Positions 1 to 6,194 are shown, numbered from the stretch's first letter. The stretch is DNA of 6,333 nt from Anaerolineales bacterium (GCA_030668545.1 DAOUTT010000139.1:1-6333), one strand, 5' to 3'. Made by a program: numbers and translations. Notes: generated by a model from the sequence alone, not told the origin.

Positions 1-15
1 CTTCCGCTGCGATGC

Positions 16-1110
16 TCATTCTTCTGTTTTCTCCTCGTCCTCGGTGGCCTCGGCTTCAATTACTTCAGGCTCTTCAGCCGCTTCGGATTCTTCCGTCACT
101 TTAGATTCTTCTGTCGTTTCAGGCTCTTCCGTTGCTTCAGGCTCTTCAGCTGTCTCAACTTCCTCAGCTGTCTCAACTTCCTCAGCTGTCTCAGCTTCCT
201 CAGGTGTCTCAGCTTCCTCAGGTGTCTCAGCTTCTTCTGTGGCATCCGCTTCCTCGGACACCTCTTTCTCCTCGGTTTCTTCTTCAGCCTTTTCCTTTTC
301 GCCGAAGGCGCCGCTCTGGATTTTCGCCAGTGTGGCTTCACCCAGCAGCTCTTCATCGCTCATTTCGTGTCCTTCTACCGGCAGGGCTTTATCCGCATCT
401 GTGACTTGCTCTTCCTCATCATCTTTGCGCATCGCCTTGCCTTCGAGAACAGCATCGGCGACCTTGGACGTTAGCAGCTTGATGGCGCGGATCGCATCAT
501 CGTTCGAAGGGATGACATAGTCGATGACACTTGGATCGCAATTTGTATCGACCAGAGCGATAACAGGGATGTTAATCAGATTTGCTTCGTGAATGGCGGT
601 GCTCTCCTGACGGACATCGACAGCGAAGAGCCCCTTCGGCAGGGTTCGCATCTCGCGAATTCCGCCCAGTCGGGCTTCTAATTTGTCAATCCGCCGCGTA
701 ATAGTTAGCGCTTCTTTCTTCGAGAGAAGCTCCAATTCGCCCGCGTCCCTGCGGCGCTCCAGCGTTTCGAGTTCGTCAATCCGGCTGCGGATCGTCATCC
801 AATTCGTAAGAGTGCCCCCCAGCCAACGCAAGTTGACATAGGGCATGCCGCAGCGGACAGCCTCCAATTCGATGGTCTCTTGCGCTTGCCGCTTCGTGCC
901 TACGAAGAGAATGCCACCGCCATCAGCGACGATATCTCGAATGACACCGTAAGCCTCTTCGAGCGCTTCCAAAGTCTGTTGAAGATCGATAATGTGGATG
1001 CCGTTTCGTTCGGTGAAAATGTACGATTTCATCTTTGGGTTCCACTTACGCGTTCGATGACCAAAGTGGACCCCTGTTTCAAGCAGGGCTTTCATAGTAA
1101 CGACGGCCAT
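16..1110 (-). CDS. rpsB: 30S ribosomal protein S2 with long acidic repeat tail
   Basis: Structural protein of the small ribosomal subunit, binding late on the 30S body near the head and needed for S1 recruitment in many bacteria. The core (about residues 1-225) carries clear S2 signatures: HFGHRTRKWNPKM (15-27), IFTERNGIHIIDL (31-43), RWLGGTLTNW (95-104) and the block from KGLFAVDVRQE (159) through PVIALVDTNCDP (182-193). The ATG at 1110 is supported by AGGAGG seven bases upstream. Typical S2 proteins are about 230-260 residues; this one has 364. The surplus is a tail rich in Glu, Ala and Thr. It begins with a short mixed segment (MSDEELLGEATLAKIQSGAF, 250-269) and continues with about ten copies of a six-residue unit, xxEE[A/V/P/S]E (about 290-351). 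The gene has its own promoter and leader. The S2 identity is certain; the role of the tail is unknown. Confidence 0.98.
   Translation of the reverse strand: MAVVTMKALLETGVHFGHRTRKWNPKMKSYIFTERNGIHIIDLQQTLEALEEAYGVIRDIVADGGGILFVGTKRQAQETIELEAVRCGMPYVNLRWLGGTLTNWMTIRSRIDELETLERRRDAGELELLSKKEALTITRRIDKLEARLGGIREMRTLPKGLFAVDVRQESTAIHEANLINIPVIALVDTNCDPSVIDYVIPSNDDAIRAIKLLTSKVADAVLEGKAMRKDDEEEQVTDADKALPVEGHEMSDEELLGEATLAKIQSGAFGEKEKAEEETEEKEVSEEADATEEAETPEEAETPEEAETAEEVETAEEVETAEEPEATEEPETTEESKVTEESEAAEEPEVIEAEATEDEEKTEE
58..243 (-). repeat. 18-bp coding tandem repeat in the S2 tail
   Basis: This tract encodes about ten tandem six-residue units (xxEE[A/V/P/S]E). At DNA level the best-preserved part is 146-235, with five consecutive 18-bp units starting at 146, 164, 182, 200 and 218. 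The first two are identical on the plus strand (tcagctgtctcaacttcc). The third differs from them at one base, the fourth at two, and the fifth differs from the fourth at its last base. A 16-bp exact copy, cttcaggctcttcagc, occurs at 63-78 and again at 135-150, an offset of 72 bp, which is four units. The near-identity of neighbouring units points to recent expansion by slippage or unequal exchange. Every unit is a multiple of three, so copy-number change would keep the reading frame. Confidence 0.9.
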
Positions 1111-1117
1111 GAGGTAA

Positions 1118-1123
1118 CCTCCT
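1118..1123 (-). promoter_or_regulatory. Shine-Dalgarno of rpsB
   Basis: On the minus strand AGGAGG lies seven bases before the ATG at 1110. This is a full-strength anti-16S match and fixes the rpsB start. Confidence 0.85.
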
Positions 1124-1150
1124 ATGCGTTAAACCTCCGCCCCATTTATT

Positions 1151-1191
1151 CTACGCCGGAACCAGTTGGCCCACCGGCACGCCCGGCGCAA
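1151..1191 (-). promoter_or_regulatory. Nested hairpin in the rpsB leader
   Basis: In the minus-strand RNA, CGCCGG (1188-1183) pairs perfectly with CCGGCG (1159-1154). The stem can extend outward by G-U, U-A and U-G pairs to 1191/1151. Inside it, CCGGU pairs with ACUGG (one G-U) around the loop GGGCCA. The element ends about 27 bases before the rpsB Shine-Dalgarno. No run of U follows, so it does not look like an intrinsic terminator. Ribosomal protein leaders commonly fold this way to bind their own product, and S2 autoregulation is known in some bacteria. That function is inference here. The pairing itself is read directly from the bases. Confidence 0.5.
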
Positions 1192-1209
1192 TCCTGAGGC
1201 GTGCGTATT

Positions 1210-1224
1210 TGCCCGAATTGGGCA
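1210..1224 (-). promoter_or_regulatory. Small hairpin in the rpsB leader
   Basis: The minus-strand RNA reads UGCCC-AAUUC-GGGCA, a five-bp stem with a five-base loop. It is the middle of three hairpins between the predicted start of transcription and the rpsB ribosome binding site. It is short and could be fortuitous, but it fits a structured leader. Confidence 0.35.
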
Positions 1225-1231
1225 GAATTAT

Positions 1232-1259
1232 TCCCGCCCGGATTCATGATCAGGCGGGA
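1232..1259 (-). promoter_or_regulatory. First hairpin of the rpsB leader
   Basis: TCCCGCC and GGCGGGA form a perfect seven-bp GC-rich stem around a 14-base loop. Within that loop GAT and ATC can add three more pairs. The hairpin starts only a few bases after the predicted transcription start (about 1262). AAUAAUUC, not a U-tract, follows it, so termination is unlikely. It may protect the 5' end or be part of a regulatory fold. Confidence 0.45.
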
Positions 1260-1268
1260 GCGAAGGAG

Positions 1269-1297
1269 AGTATATCATGGGCATGAACCTTCGTCAA
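1269..1297 (-). promoter_or_regulatory. Sigma70-type promoter of rpsB
   Basis: On the minus strand the -35 box TTGACG (1297-1292) is separated by exactly 17 bp from the -10 box TATACT (1274-1269). Both match the consensus at five of six positions, and TGA directly before the -10 adds an extended -10 element. Transcription should begin near 1262, giving an rpsB leader of about 150 bases. The site lies between the thioesterase gene and rpsB, so rpsB can be expressed independently of the upstream operon. A second TATACT (about 1308-1303 on the plus numbering) lies just upstream but lacks a good -35. Confidence 0.75.
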
Positions 1298-1436
1298 AGA
1301 AAGTATATAACTCGTTCAATGCGCAGACCAGCAAAACCATGAAGTTGAGGCGTGAATCGAGGCGTGCCTGGTGGCGATTCAAGATCCCTTAAGGCTTGAT
1401 TATTGGATCGGATAAACCCGCATTCACAGTTGCGGA
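1298..1436. other. Intergenic stretch upstream of the rpsB promoter
   Basis: No gene is supported here. Together with the promoter and leader it makes up the 326-bp gap between the thioesterase gene and rpsB. It holds an 8-bp direct repeat, gaggcgtg, at 1347-1354 and 1359-1366. A 7-bp inverted repeat, tgaatcg/cgattca, at 1353-1359 and 1375-1381 overlaps it. A weak five-bp hairpin (ccgca/tgcgg) sits at 1418-1435, right after the thioesterase stop codon. None of these is followed by a convincing U-tract on the minus strand, so no clear terminator separates the upstream operon from rpsB. Confidence 0.5.
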
Positions 1437-1835
1437 TTACTGGGATTTCTTCTGCACGCGTTCAGTGAAGCGATCTATCTCGATCACTGCACGTTCATGC
1501 GTTGCTTCACCGATCTTCTCCATCTCATCCCGCAGCTCAGCCTGGAATGAAATCACGTTTTTCTCGATCAGGACAATTTCCGCCTGGATGGAGACCTTTC
1601 CCCCCAATGGAGTCGGGGCGATATGGCGTACAGTAATGGCAATCCCTACCGTTGTCATTCCATCGGGTAAGTGAGGTTCTACAAGTTTGCGGCATGTCTG
1701 TTCCACGAAAGCGACCATCGCTGGCGTTGCATACACTTGAAGTGAACCGCTTCCTAGATGGGACGCAACTCGCTCAAGGGTAACCTGCTGGTTGTCCTCG
1801 ATGCGGCTTCCTATAGTGATTTCCTGGATATCCAT
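1437..1835 (-). CDS. FlK-type hotdog acyl-CoA thioesterase
   Basis: Predicted soluble single-domain hotdog-fold thioesterase of the fluoroacetyl-CoA thioesterase (FlK) family, hydrolysing a small acyl-CoA. With ATG at 1835 it has 132 residues, the usual length. The FlK catalytic triad Thr42-Glu50-His76 is matched with identical spacing by Thr37 (in YATPAM), Glu45 (in FVEQTC) and His71 (in VRHIAPTPLG). Gly64 (TTVG) matches FlK Gly69. The C-terminal THERAVI segment (about 112-118) also resembles the family. The Phe that gates the FlK active site (Phe36) is Ser31 here, and no fluorometabolite genes are nearby, so fluoroacetyl-CoA is an unlikely substrate. A GTG one codon upstream (1838) is an alternative start. 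The ribosome binding site is weak (GGA about 14 bases upstream). The gene is last in the five-gene unit, 27 bases after acpS. The family call is firm; the substrate is unknown. Confidence 0.85.
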   Translation of the reverse strand: MDIQEITIGSRIEDNQQVTLERVASHLGSGSLQVYATPAMVAFVEQTCRKLVEPHLPDGMTTVGIAITVRHIAPTPLGGKVSIQAEIVLIEKNVISFQAELRDEMEKIGEATHERAVIEIDRFTERVQKKSQ

Positions 1836-1862
1836 CACCCAATAATTTTCCGTTATGAAAAC

Positions 1863-2237
1863 TTAAGGAGCTTGCCGCAGAGCAATAGCGACAGCAACCG
1901 CGTGCTCATGGGTGTGACTTAAGCTAATCGACCAGGTGGTGATCCTTAATTCACGGGCTGTCTCTTCCGCTCGACCGGAGAGATGAAGCAAAGGCTCTTT
2001 ATGTGGTCCTTTGATGATTTCAATCTCTTTCCAACCCACCTCGCCGATGCCGGTCCCAAGCGCCTTCGCTACCGCTTCCTTCGCTGCAAAGCGAGCTGCC
2101 AGTGCCGGTGTACGCCCTCCTGAATCAACCAATTCATTTGGTGTAAACAAGCGCTGAAAAAACCGCTGACCATGACGTATGATGGCGCGGTCGATGCGCT
2201 CGACCTCGACAATGTCTACGCCTGATGAGACCAGCAT
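1863..2237 (-). CDS. acpS: Holo-[acyl-carrier-protein] synthase
   Basis: Transfers 4'-phosphopantetheine from CoA to the conserved Ser of acyl carrier protein, an essential step for fatty acid synthesis; cytoplasmic, usually a trimer. The 124-residue product has the normal AcpS length and all family motifs. These are GVDIVEVERI (6-15), with metal-binding Asp8; RFAAKEAVAKALGTG (49-63), with Glu54 and Lys58; and WSISLSHTHEHAVAVAIA, with SLSH at 105-108. The ATG at 2237 is preferred: its A is the last base of the preceding TGA (TGATG), a classic stop-start coupling, and GGATGGGG precedes it. A TTG one codon upstream is possible but less likely. AcpS is commonly found in mixed housekeeping operons, so the M16 neighbours do not change its assignment. 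Confidence 0.96.
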   Translation of the reverse strand: MLVSSGVDIVEVERIDRAIIRHGQRFFQRLFTPNELVDSGGRTPALAARFAAKEAVAKALGTGIGEVGWKEIEIIKGPHKEPLLHLSGRAEETARELRITTWSISLSHTHEHAVAVAIALRQAP

Positions 2238-3547
2238 CAAACCCCATCCCCATCCGGACCAGCGATGGCCACTGCAAGCCGTTCAGTGTCGAGAAAGCGT
2301 TTCCCGGCTGCCAAAACCTGGTCGCGAGTTATCGCCGCGATCATATTTTGATAGCGCTGATAGTAATCCAACCCTAAATCATAACGTTCCATATGCGAGA
2401 TCGCTCCTGCAACTCCCTCATTTGACTCGAGTTGCATCGGGAGACGACCGATAAAACTGGCCTTGTTCTCGAAAAGCTCTTCCTCACTCACGCGGCGAGA
2501 CGTGAACCGCTTGATTTCTTTCTGGACAATCTCGATGGCGCGATTCTCGTCTTTCGGGTTTACCCCGGCAACAACCTGCCATGGACCAGGTCCCGGTCCG
2601 CCCGAAATCGCACTGTACGCGTAATACGCCAATCCTGCGCTGATACGAACAGCCTCACCAATTCTTCCCATCATACCGAAACGCCCGAGAATGCTATTCC
2701 CCATCGCAGCCGCCAAATAATCTTCATCGTATCGACTGGGTCCAGCGGTTCCGATGACCAGGTCACTCTGTGCCTTCCCTTCGAGTCGGACTTCTACTCT
2801 CCTGGATTTCTTCAATGGCTTCAGTGCTGGCAGGTCGGGCATCGCCCGTTGCTTCTTCGTTGTCCATTGGCCAAGTGTAGAAGAAACAAGGTCTAAAACC
2901 TTATCTGCTTCAACACCACCAACGATGGTTATCACAAGACCAGAGGCGCTGAAGTATTCACGATGGAACTTTCGTAAATCAGAGGTTGTCAACTCACTGA
3001 TTGTCTCGACATAACCGTTCGTCGACAGTCCGTAAGGATGATCACGGTACACCAGTGTGTTGAATGCCATCTGTGCCCGTGCCCCGGTATCCTGTTCTCG
3101 GATAGCCAGCGCGGTAAGCTGCTGAGTGCGCAATCGTTCAAATTCTGTCTTCGGGAAGGATGGATGCTGAAGAACATCAGCTAGGAGCTCTAAGAGCAAA
3201 CCGAGATCTTCTGCAAGCGCCTTCCCTTGGAAAGCTGTGGTGTGTGTCCCGCCATACAGCGATAAGCTTGCTCCAATAGATTCTATGGCTTCGAAAATTT
3301 GTTCAAAGGAACGCGTTTGTGTGCCGCGGGTCATGGCGATCGCTGTCATGAAAGCCAGCCCAGCAGTATCCGCTGTATTCGCAAGCGCTCCTGCTAAAAG
3401 ATAACCAGAGAGGACAACAGACGGGCTGGAGAAATTTTCGCGAATGAGCACCACAATGCCATTGGGTAACTCTTCCCTGCGGATAGTGTCCGGTCCGGGT
3501 AGGGCAGCAATATCAAGATGTGGTAGAAGTGGTGCTTTTTTAGACAT
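2237..3547 (-). CDS. M16 family peptidase, non-catalytic partner subunit
   Basis: A 436-residue M16 (pitrilysin/insulinase, M16B-like) protein with two half-domains and no signal peptide, so probably cytoplasmic. The zinc site is absent: where the neighbouring subunit has GVSHWVEHMQFKGT, this one has GLAFMTAIAMTRGT (63-76). The two His and the Glu are therefore replaced by Phe66, Ile70 and Ala69. It keeps the C-terminal Arg/Tyr feature of partner subunits, in GRIGEAVRISAGLAYYAY (294-311; Arg301 and Tyr308 or Tyr309), which helps bind substrate in heterodimeric M16B enzymes. A flexible Gly/Pro stretch, SGGPGPGPW (315-323), follows. The ATG at 3547 starts three bases after the stop of the catalytic subunit gene, consistent with coupled synthesis in equal amounts. 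It ends by overlapping the acpS start by one base. The substrate is not predictable. Confidence 0.9.
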   Translation of the reverse strand: MSKKAPLLPHLDIAALPGPDTIRREELPNGIVVLIRENFSSPSVVLSGYLLAGALANTADTAGLAFMTAIAMTRGTQTRSFEQIFEAIESIGASLSLYGGTHTTAFQGKALAEDLGLLLELLADVLQHPSFPKTEFERLRTQQLTALAIREQDTGARAQMAFNTLVYRDHPYGLSTNGYVETISELTTSDLRKFHREYFSASGLVITIVGGVEADKVLDLVSSTLGQWTTKKQRAMPDLPALKPLKKSRRVEVRLEGKAQSDLVIGTAGPSRYDEDYLAAAMGNSILGRFGMMGRIGEAVRISAGLAYYAYSAISGGPGPGPWQVVAGVNPKDENRAIEIVQKEIKRFTSRRVSEEELFENKASFIGRLPMQLESNEGVAGAISHMERYDLGLDYYQRYQNMIAAITRDQVLAAGKRFLDTERLAVAIAGPDGDGV

Positions 3548-3550
3548 AAC

Positions 3551-4837
3551 TCAGCTCGAATTTGGACGGTAGAAACCAACGACGCGATTAGAGTCAACGA
3601 GGTATTTTTGAGCGATTTCCCACGCCATCTTGGGGGTTACCTCTGCCAGACGGTCCAGATAGCTCTCGTACCATGAGCCATCTGCAAACATCTCACTAAA
3701 ACCCAGCCAGAACCCCTGATTGCTGATACTTTCGCTGCTATATGCGAAAAGAGCACGCGCTTGTTTAATCGCTTTTGACAGCTCAGCTTCATCGATCGGC
3801 GCTTCGCGAATACGGGCCATCTCTTGATCCAGCACGGCAAGCGCCTGCTCCGGTGTCCGGTCTGGGCGCACCGTGATATGGACGTTATAGAGATAAGGAT
3901 CAATGGATGCGGCCAGACCTCCCTGAACAGAGGCCGCAACCTCCCCATCAACGAGGGCGCGGTAAAGACGCGATGTTTTATTCGATATCCCTCCAGCGAA
4001 GAAATTAAAACTTGAAGCTCCCGCCAGCACACTTCCCAGAACGGTCAGCGGCAGGAAATCGTCGTCCTTTGCCGCTGGAGCATGATAGGCAATTTTAAGA
4101 TAATGCGTTTCACCGGGTCCACTGACATTGACAATCCGCTCCCCGCTCTGGAGGGGTTCTGGCCTTGACATGTGCTGCGGCGCCGGAGCCTTAGGCAAAG
4201 GACCAAAGATCTCTCGTATCTGGTTCAGCATTCGACGGGTGTTGAAGTCACCGGCGACGACCAGGACCGCATTGCTGGGCACATAGTGTCGACGGTAATG
4301 TGCAAAGAGGTCATCGCGCGTCATCGACTGCAAGTCCACCATATCCCCGATGACTCCATGGTGATAGCCATGGACGCGGAAGGAGGCTGCCTGTACTTCC
4401 TCAGCCAGGCGAAAAGTCGGTTCGTTCTCATGCCCCTGGCGTTCAGCGATGATAACGGTTCGTTCCGACTCTACTTCGTCTACGTCGAAAAGACTGTTCT
4501 GCATACGGTCGGCTTCAAGCTCGAGGGCCATTTTGATGCGGTCTGCCGGCAACGTCTCAAGGTAAGCAGTCCAATCTAACCAGGTGAAGGCGTTCCAAAC
4601 ACCCCCGTTGCGTGAAATGGCGCGGTCTAACACCCCGGCAGGGAAGGATGGGGTCCCCTTAAATTGCATATGTTCAACCCAGTGAGAGACCCCGGTCGTT
4701 CCGGGGGTTTCGTTGCGCGACCCAACTCGGTACCAGACCCAGCAGGTTGCTAGAGGTGCGGTATGAATCTCTTTAAGGCGTACTTCAAGACCGTTTCGAA
4801 GACGTGTAACAAGGTTGGGCTTGGACGCATCACTCAT
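3551..4837 (-). CDS. M16 family zinc metallopeptidase, catalytic subunit
   Basis: Predicted zinc-dependent endopeptidase of the M16 family, probably degrading peptides or processing a protein in the cytoplasm; no signal peptide is seen. Numbered from the ATG at 4837 (428 residues), the inverted zinc motif HxxEH is His52-Trp-Val-Glu55-His56 (GVSHWVEHMQFKGT). The third zinc ligand is Glu132 (ERTVIIAERQ), 76 residues after His56, as the family requires. The C-terminal half has RLYRALVDGEVAASVQGG where partner subunits carry the Arg/Tyr pair, so this subunit is the catalytic half of a heterodimer with the next gene. The start is uncertain. The ATG lies 8 bases after the ugd stop, while an in-frame TTG at 4849 would overlap that stop (TTGA) and add four residues. 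Neither has a strong Shine-Dalgarno, so reinitiation from ugd is likely. Confidence 0.93.
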   Translation of the reverse strand: MSDASKPNLVTRLRNGLEVRLKEIHTAPLATCWVWYRVGSRNETPGTTGVSHWVEHMQFKGTPSFPAGVLDRAISRNGGVWNAFTWLDWTAYLETLPADRIKMALELEADRMQNSLFDVDEVESERTVIIAERQGHENEPTFRLAEEVQAASFRVHGYHHGVIGDMVDLQSMTRDDLFAHYRRHYVPSNAVLVVAGDFNTRRMLNQIREIFGPLPKAPAPQHMSRPEPLQSGERIVNVSGPGETHYLKIAYHAPAAKDDDFLPLTVLGSVLAGASSFNFFAGGISNKTSRLYRALVDGEVAASVQGGLAASIDPYLYNVHITVRPDRTPEQALAVLDQEMARIREAPIDEAELSKAIKQARALFAYSSESISNQGFWLGFSEMFADGSWYESYLDRLAEVTPKMAWEIAQKYLVDSNRVVGFYRPNSS

Positions 4838-4845
4838 ATGAGAGT

Positions 4846-6168
4846 TCAACCATTCATTGGTTTGCCGTCGTTATACCCTCGACCCATAGCTACATAGGTG
4901 AACCCTAGTTGCGCCATATCAAGAGGTTCATAAATATTTCGGCCATCGATGATGATTGGATTGCGCAGAAGACCTTTAATCCGTTGTAGATCTAATTGCT
5001 TGAATTCATTCCATTCAGTGCAAATAACCAGCGCGTCCGAGCCTTCTGCCAGAGCGTAGGCGTCCTCCGCCATTTCAATCGCGGGCATGAGTTTAGCGGC
5101 GCCGGGCATTCCCACCGGATCGTAAGCGCGAACCGCAGCGCCACCTTTGAGCAATCGCTCGGCGATATCGAGCGCCGGCGCATCACGGAGATCATCGGTA
5201 TTGGGTTTGAACGTCAGCCCTAAGACTCCGATTACTTTCCCTTCGAAATCACCCACGCCTTCTCGGATTTTTTCAACGAGCAATCGTCGCCGATCATCGT
5301 TGATATCCATGACAGCTTGAAGGAGCTGCGGGTGCCGTCCCTTCTCATCTGCCATATGCGCAAGAGCCTTCACATCCTTGGGGAAACAAGATCCACCATA
5401 CCCAAGACCAGCATCCAGGAAGTAGGGGCCGATGCGGGCATCATAACCCATGCCGGTGCTAACTTCTTTGACATCAGCACCTAATTCCTCGCAGATATTT
5501 GCGATTTCATTAATGAAGGAGATGCGCGTGGCCAGGAATGCATTTGACGCGTACTTGATCATCTCTGCCGTACGCAGATTGGTAATCATAATCGGCGCCC
5601 GCAGAGGCAGATGCAGCTGGGCGACTTTGTCAGCAGCTTCATAATCCTGGGATCCGAGTACTGTGCGCGCCGGATTCATGAAATCGAGTATCGCTGACCC
5701 TTCTCGCAGGAACTCAGGGCAAGATACAACTGCGAATGGGATGGGTTTGGGTTGGCTGGTGCGGATGATCTCCGCGACCCAGTCGCCTGTCCCGACAGGC
5801 ACGGTTGATTTGTTGACTACGATCAGGGGTCCATCCATCACTTGCGCGACGGATTCTGCAGCCGACTTAACGTATTTCAAATCTGCTTCACCATCGACGC
5901 CGGATGGCGTTCCGACAGCTATAAAGACAAAATCCGCCCCTTTAATTGCTTCTGGATAGGACGCAGTAAAGGATAATCGCTCTGAAGCGACATTGCGTTC
6001 GACGAGCTCGTCCAGTCCGGGCTCGTAGATCGGCATGATGCCTTTCTTGAGACTCTTAATCCGTTCTTCATTGATATCTAGGGCGATCACGCGATTGCCG
6101 AGGTCAGCAAAACCAGCAGCGCTGACCAGGCCTACATATCCAACGCCCACAACAGCGATATGCTTCAT
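4846..6168 (-). CDS. ugd: UDP-glucose 6-dehydrogenase
   Basis: Oxidises UDP-glucose to UDP-glucuronate with two NAD+, supplying an acidic sugar precursor for exopolysaccharide, capsule or other glycans; cytoplasmic. The 440 residues match the family length. The N-terminal Rossmann motif is GVGYVG (8-13). The active site includes PEFLREG (151-157), EMIKYASNAFLA with Lys205 and Asn209, and GYGGSCFPKD with the catalytic Cys261 and with Lys264 and Asp265. The C-terminal UDP-binding half begins near GLTFKPNTDDLRDAP (317-331). The start at 6168 is chosen because MKHIAVVGVGYVG is the normal N-terminus and AAGGGAG lies just upstream. An in-frame start at 6216 would add 16 residues from within the predicted leader. 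First gene of the five-gene unit, with its own promoter. No other sugar-nucleotide or glycosyltransferase gene is in the window. Confidence 0.97.
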   Translation of the reverse strand: MKHIAVVGVGYVGLVSAAGFADLGNRVIALDINEERIKSLKKGIMPIYEPGLDELVERNVASERLSFTASYPEAIKGADFVFIAVGTPSGVDGEADLKYVKSAAESVAQVMDGPLIVVNKSTVPVGTGDWVAEIIRTSQPKPIPFAVVSCPEFLREGSAILDFMNPARTVLGSQDYEAADKVAQLHLPLRAPIMITNLRTAEMIKYASNAFLATRISFINEIANICEELGADVKEVSTGMGYDARIGPYFLDAGLGYGGSCFPKDVKALAHMADEKGRHPQLLQAVMDINDDRRRLLVEKIREGVGDFEGKVIGVLGLTFKPNTDDLRDAPALDIAERLLKGGAAVRAYDPVGMPGAAKLMPAIEMAEDAYALAEGSDALVICTEWNEFKQLDLQRIKGLLRNPIIIDGRNIYEPLDMAQLGFTYVAMGRGYNDGKPMNG

Positions 6169-6173
6169 AGGTA

Positions 6174-6180
6174 CTCCCTT
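6174..6180 (-). promoter_or_regulatory. Shine-Dalgarno of ugd
   Basis: The minus strand reads AAGGGAG, five bases before the ATG at 6168. It decides between this start and the in-frame codon 48 bases further upstream. Confidence 0.75.
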
Positions 6181-6182
6181 AT

Positions 6183-6194
6183 TGAAAATTTTCA
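6183..6194. repeat. 12-bp perfect palindrome in the ugd leader
   Basis: TGAAAATTTTCA is a perfect two-fold symmetric sequence directly upstream of the ugd Shine-Dalgarno and downstream of the predicted -10 box. It could be an operator for a dimeric regulator or an AT-rich chance palindrome. No second copy is seen in the window. Confidence 0.35.

Noticed and set aside
1..15. Start of tsf
   Set aside because: Only 15 bases remain after the rpsB stop. GGAAG at the edge may be its ribosome binding site, but no coding sequence is visible.
44..520. Plus-strand Ser-rich open frame of 158 codons, with further Leu/Gln-rich and Lys/Arg-rich frames over the same stretch
   Set aside because: They are antisense or frame-shifted readings of the 18-bp repeat in rpsB. 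A period divisible by three keeps several frames open, and none has a ribosome binding site or recognisable domain.
1146..1247. A 33-codon minus-strand frame (ATG at 1247, stop at 1146) in the rpsB leader as a possible leader peptide
   Set aside because: There is no Shine-Dalgarno before its ATG, which lies in a hairpin loop. The peptide has no regulatory run of codons and the stems explain the sequence better.
1303..1308. Second TATACT as a tandem rpsB promoter
   Set aside because: At 16-18 bp spacing no sequence close to TTGACA is present, and no TG extension precedes it.
880..1392. Plus-strand open frames of 105 and 63 codons spanning the rpsB start and the intergenic region
   Set aside because: The first runs antisense through conserved S2 codons and the second covers the rpsB promoter and first hairpin. 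Neither has protein-like composition, a ribosome binding site or a recognisable motif.
1418..1435. Hairpin ccgca/tgcgg after the thioesterase stop as an intrinsic terminator
   Set aside because: The stem is only five bp, and it is followed by GTTTATCC rather than a real U-tract.
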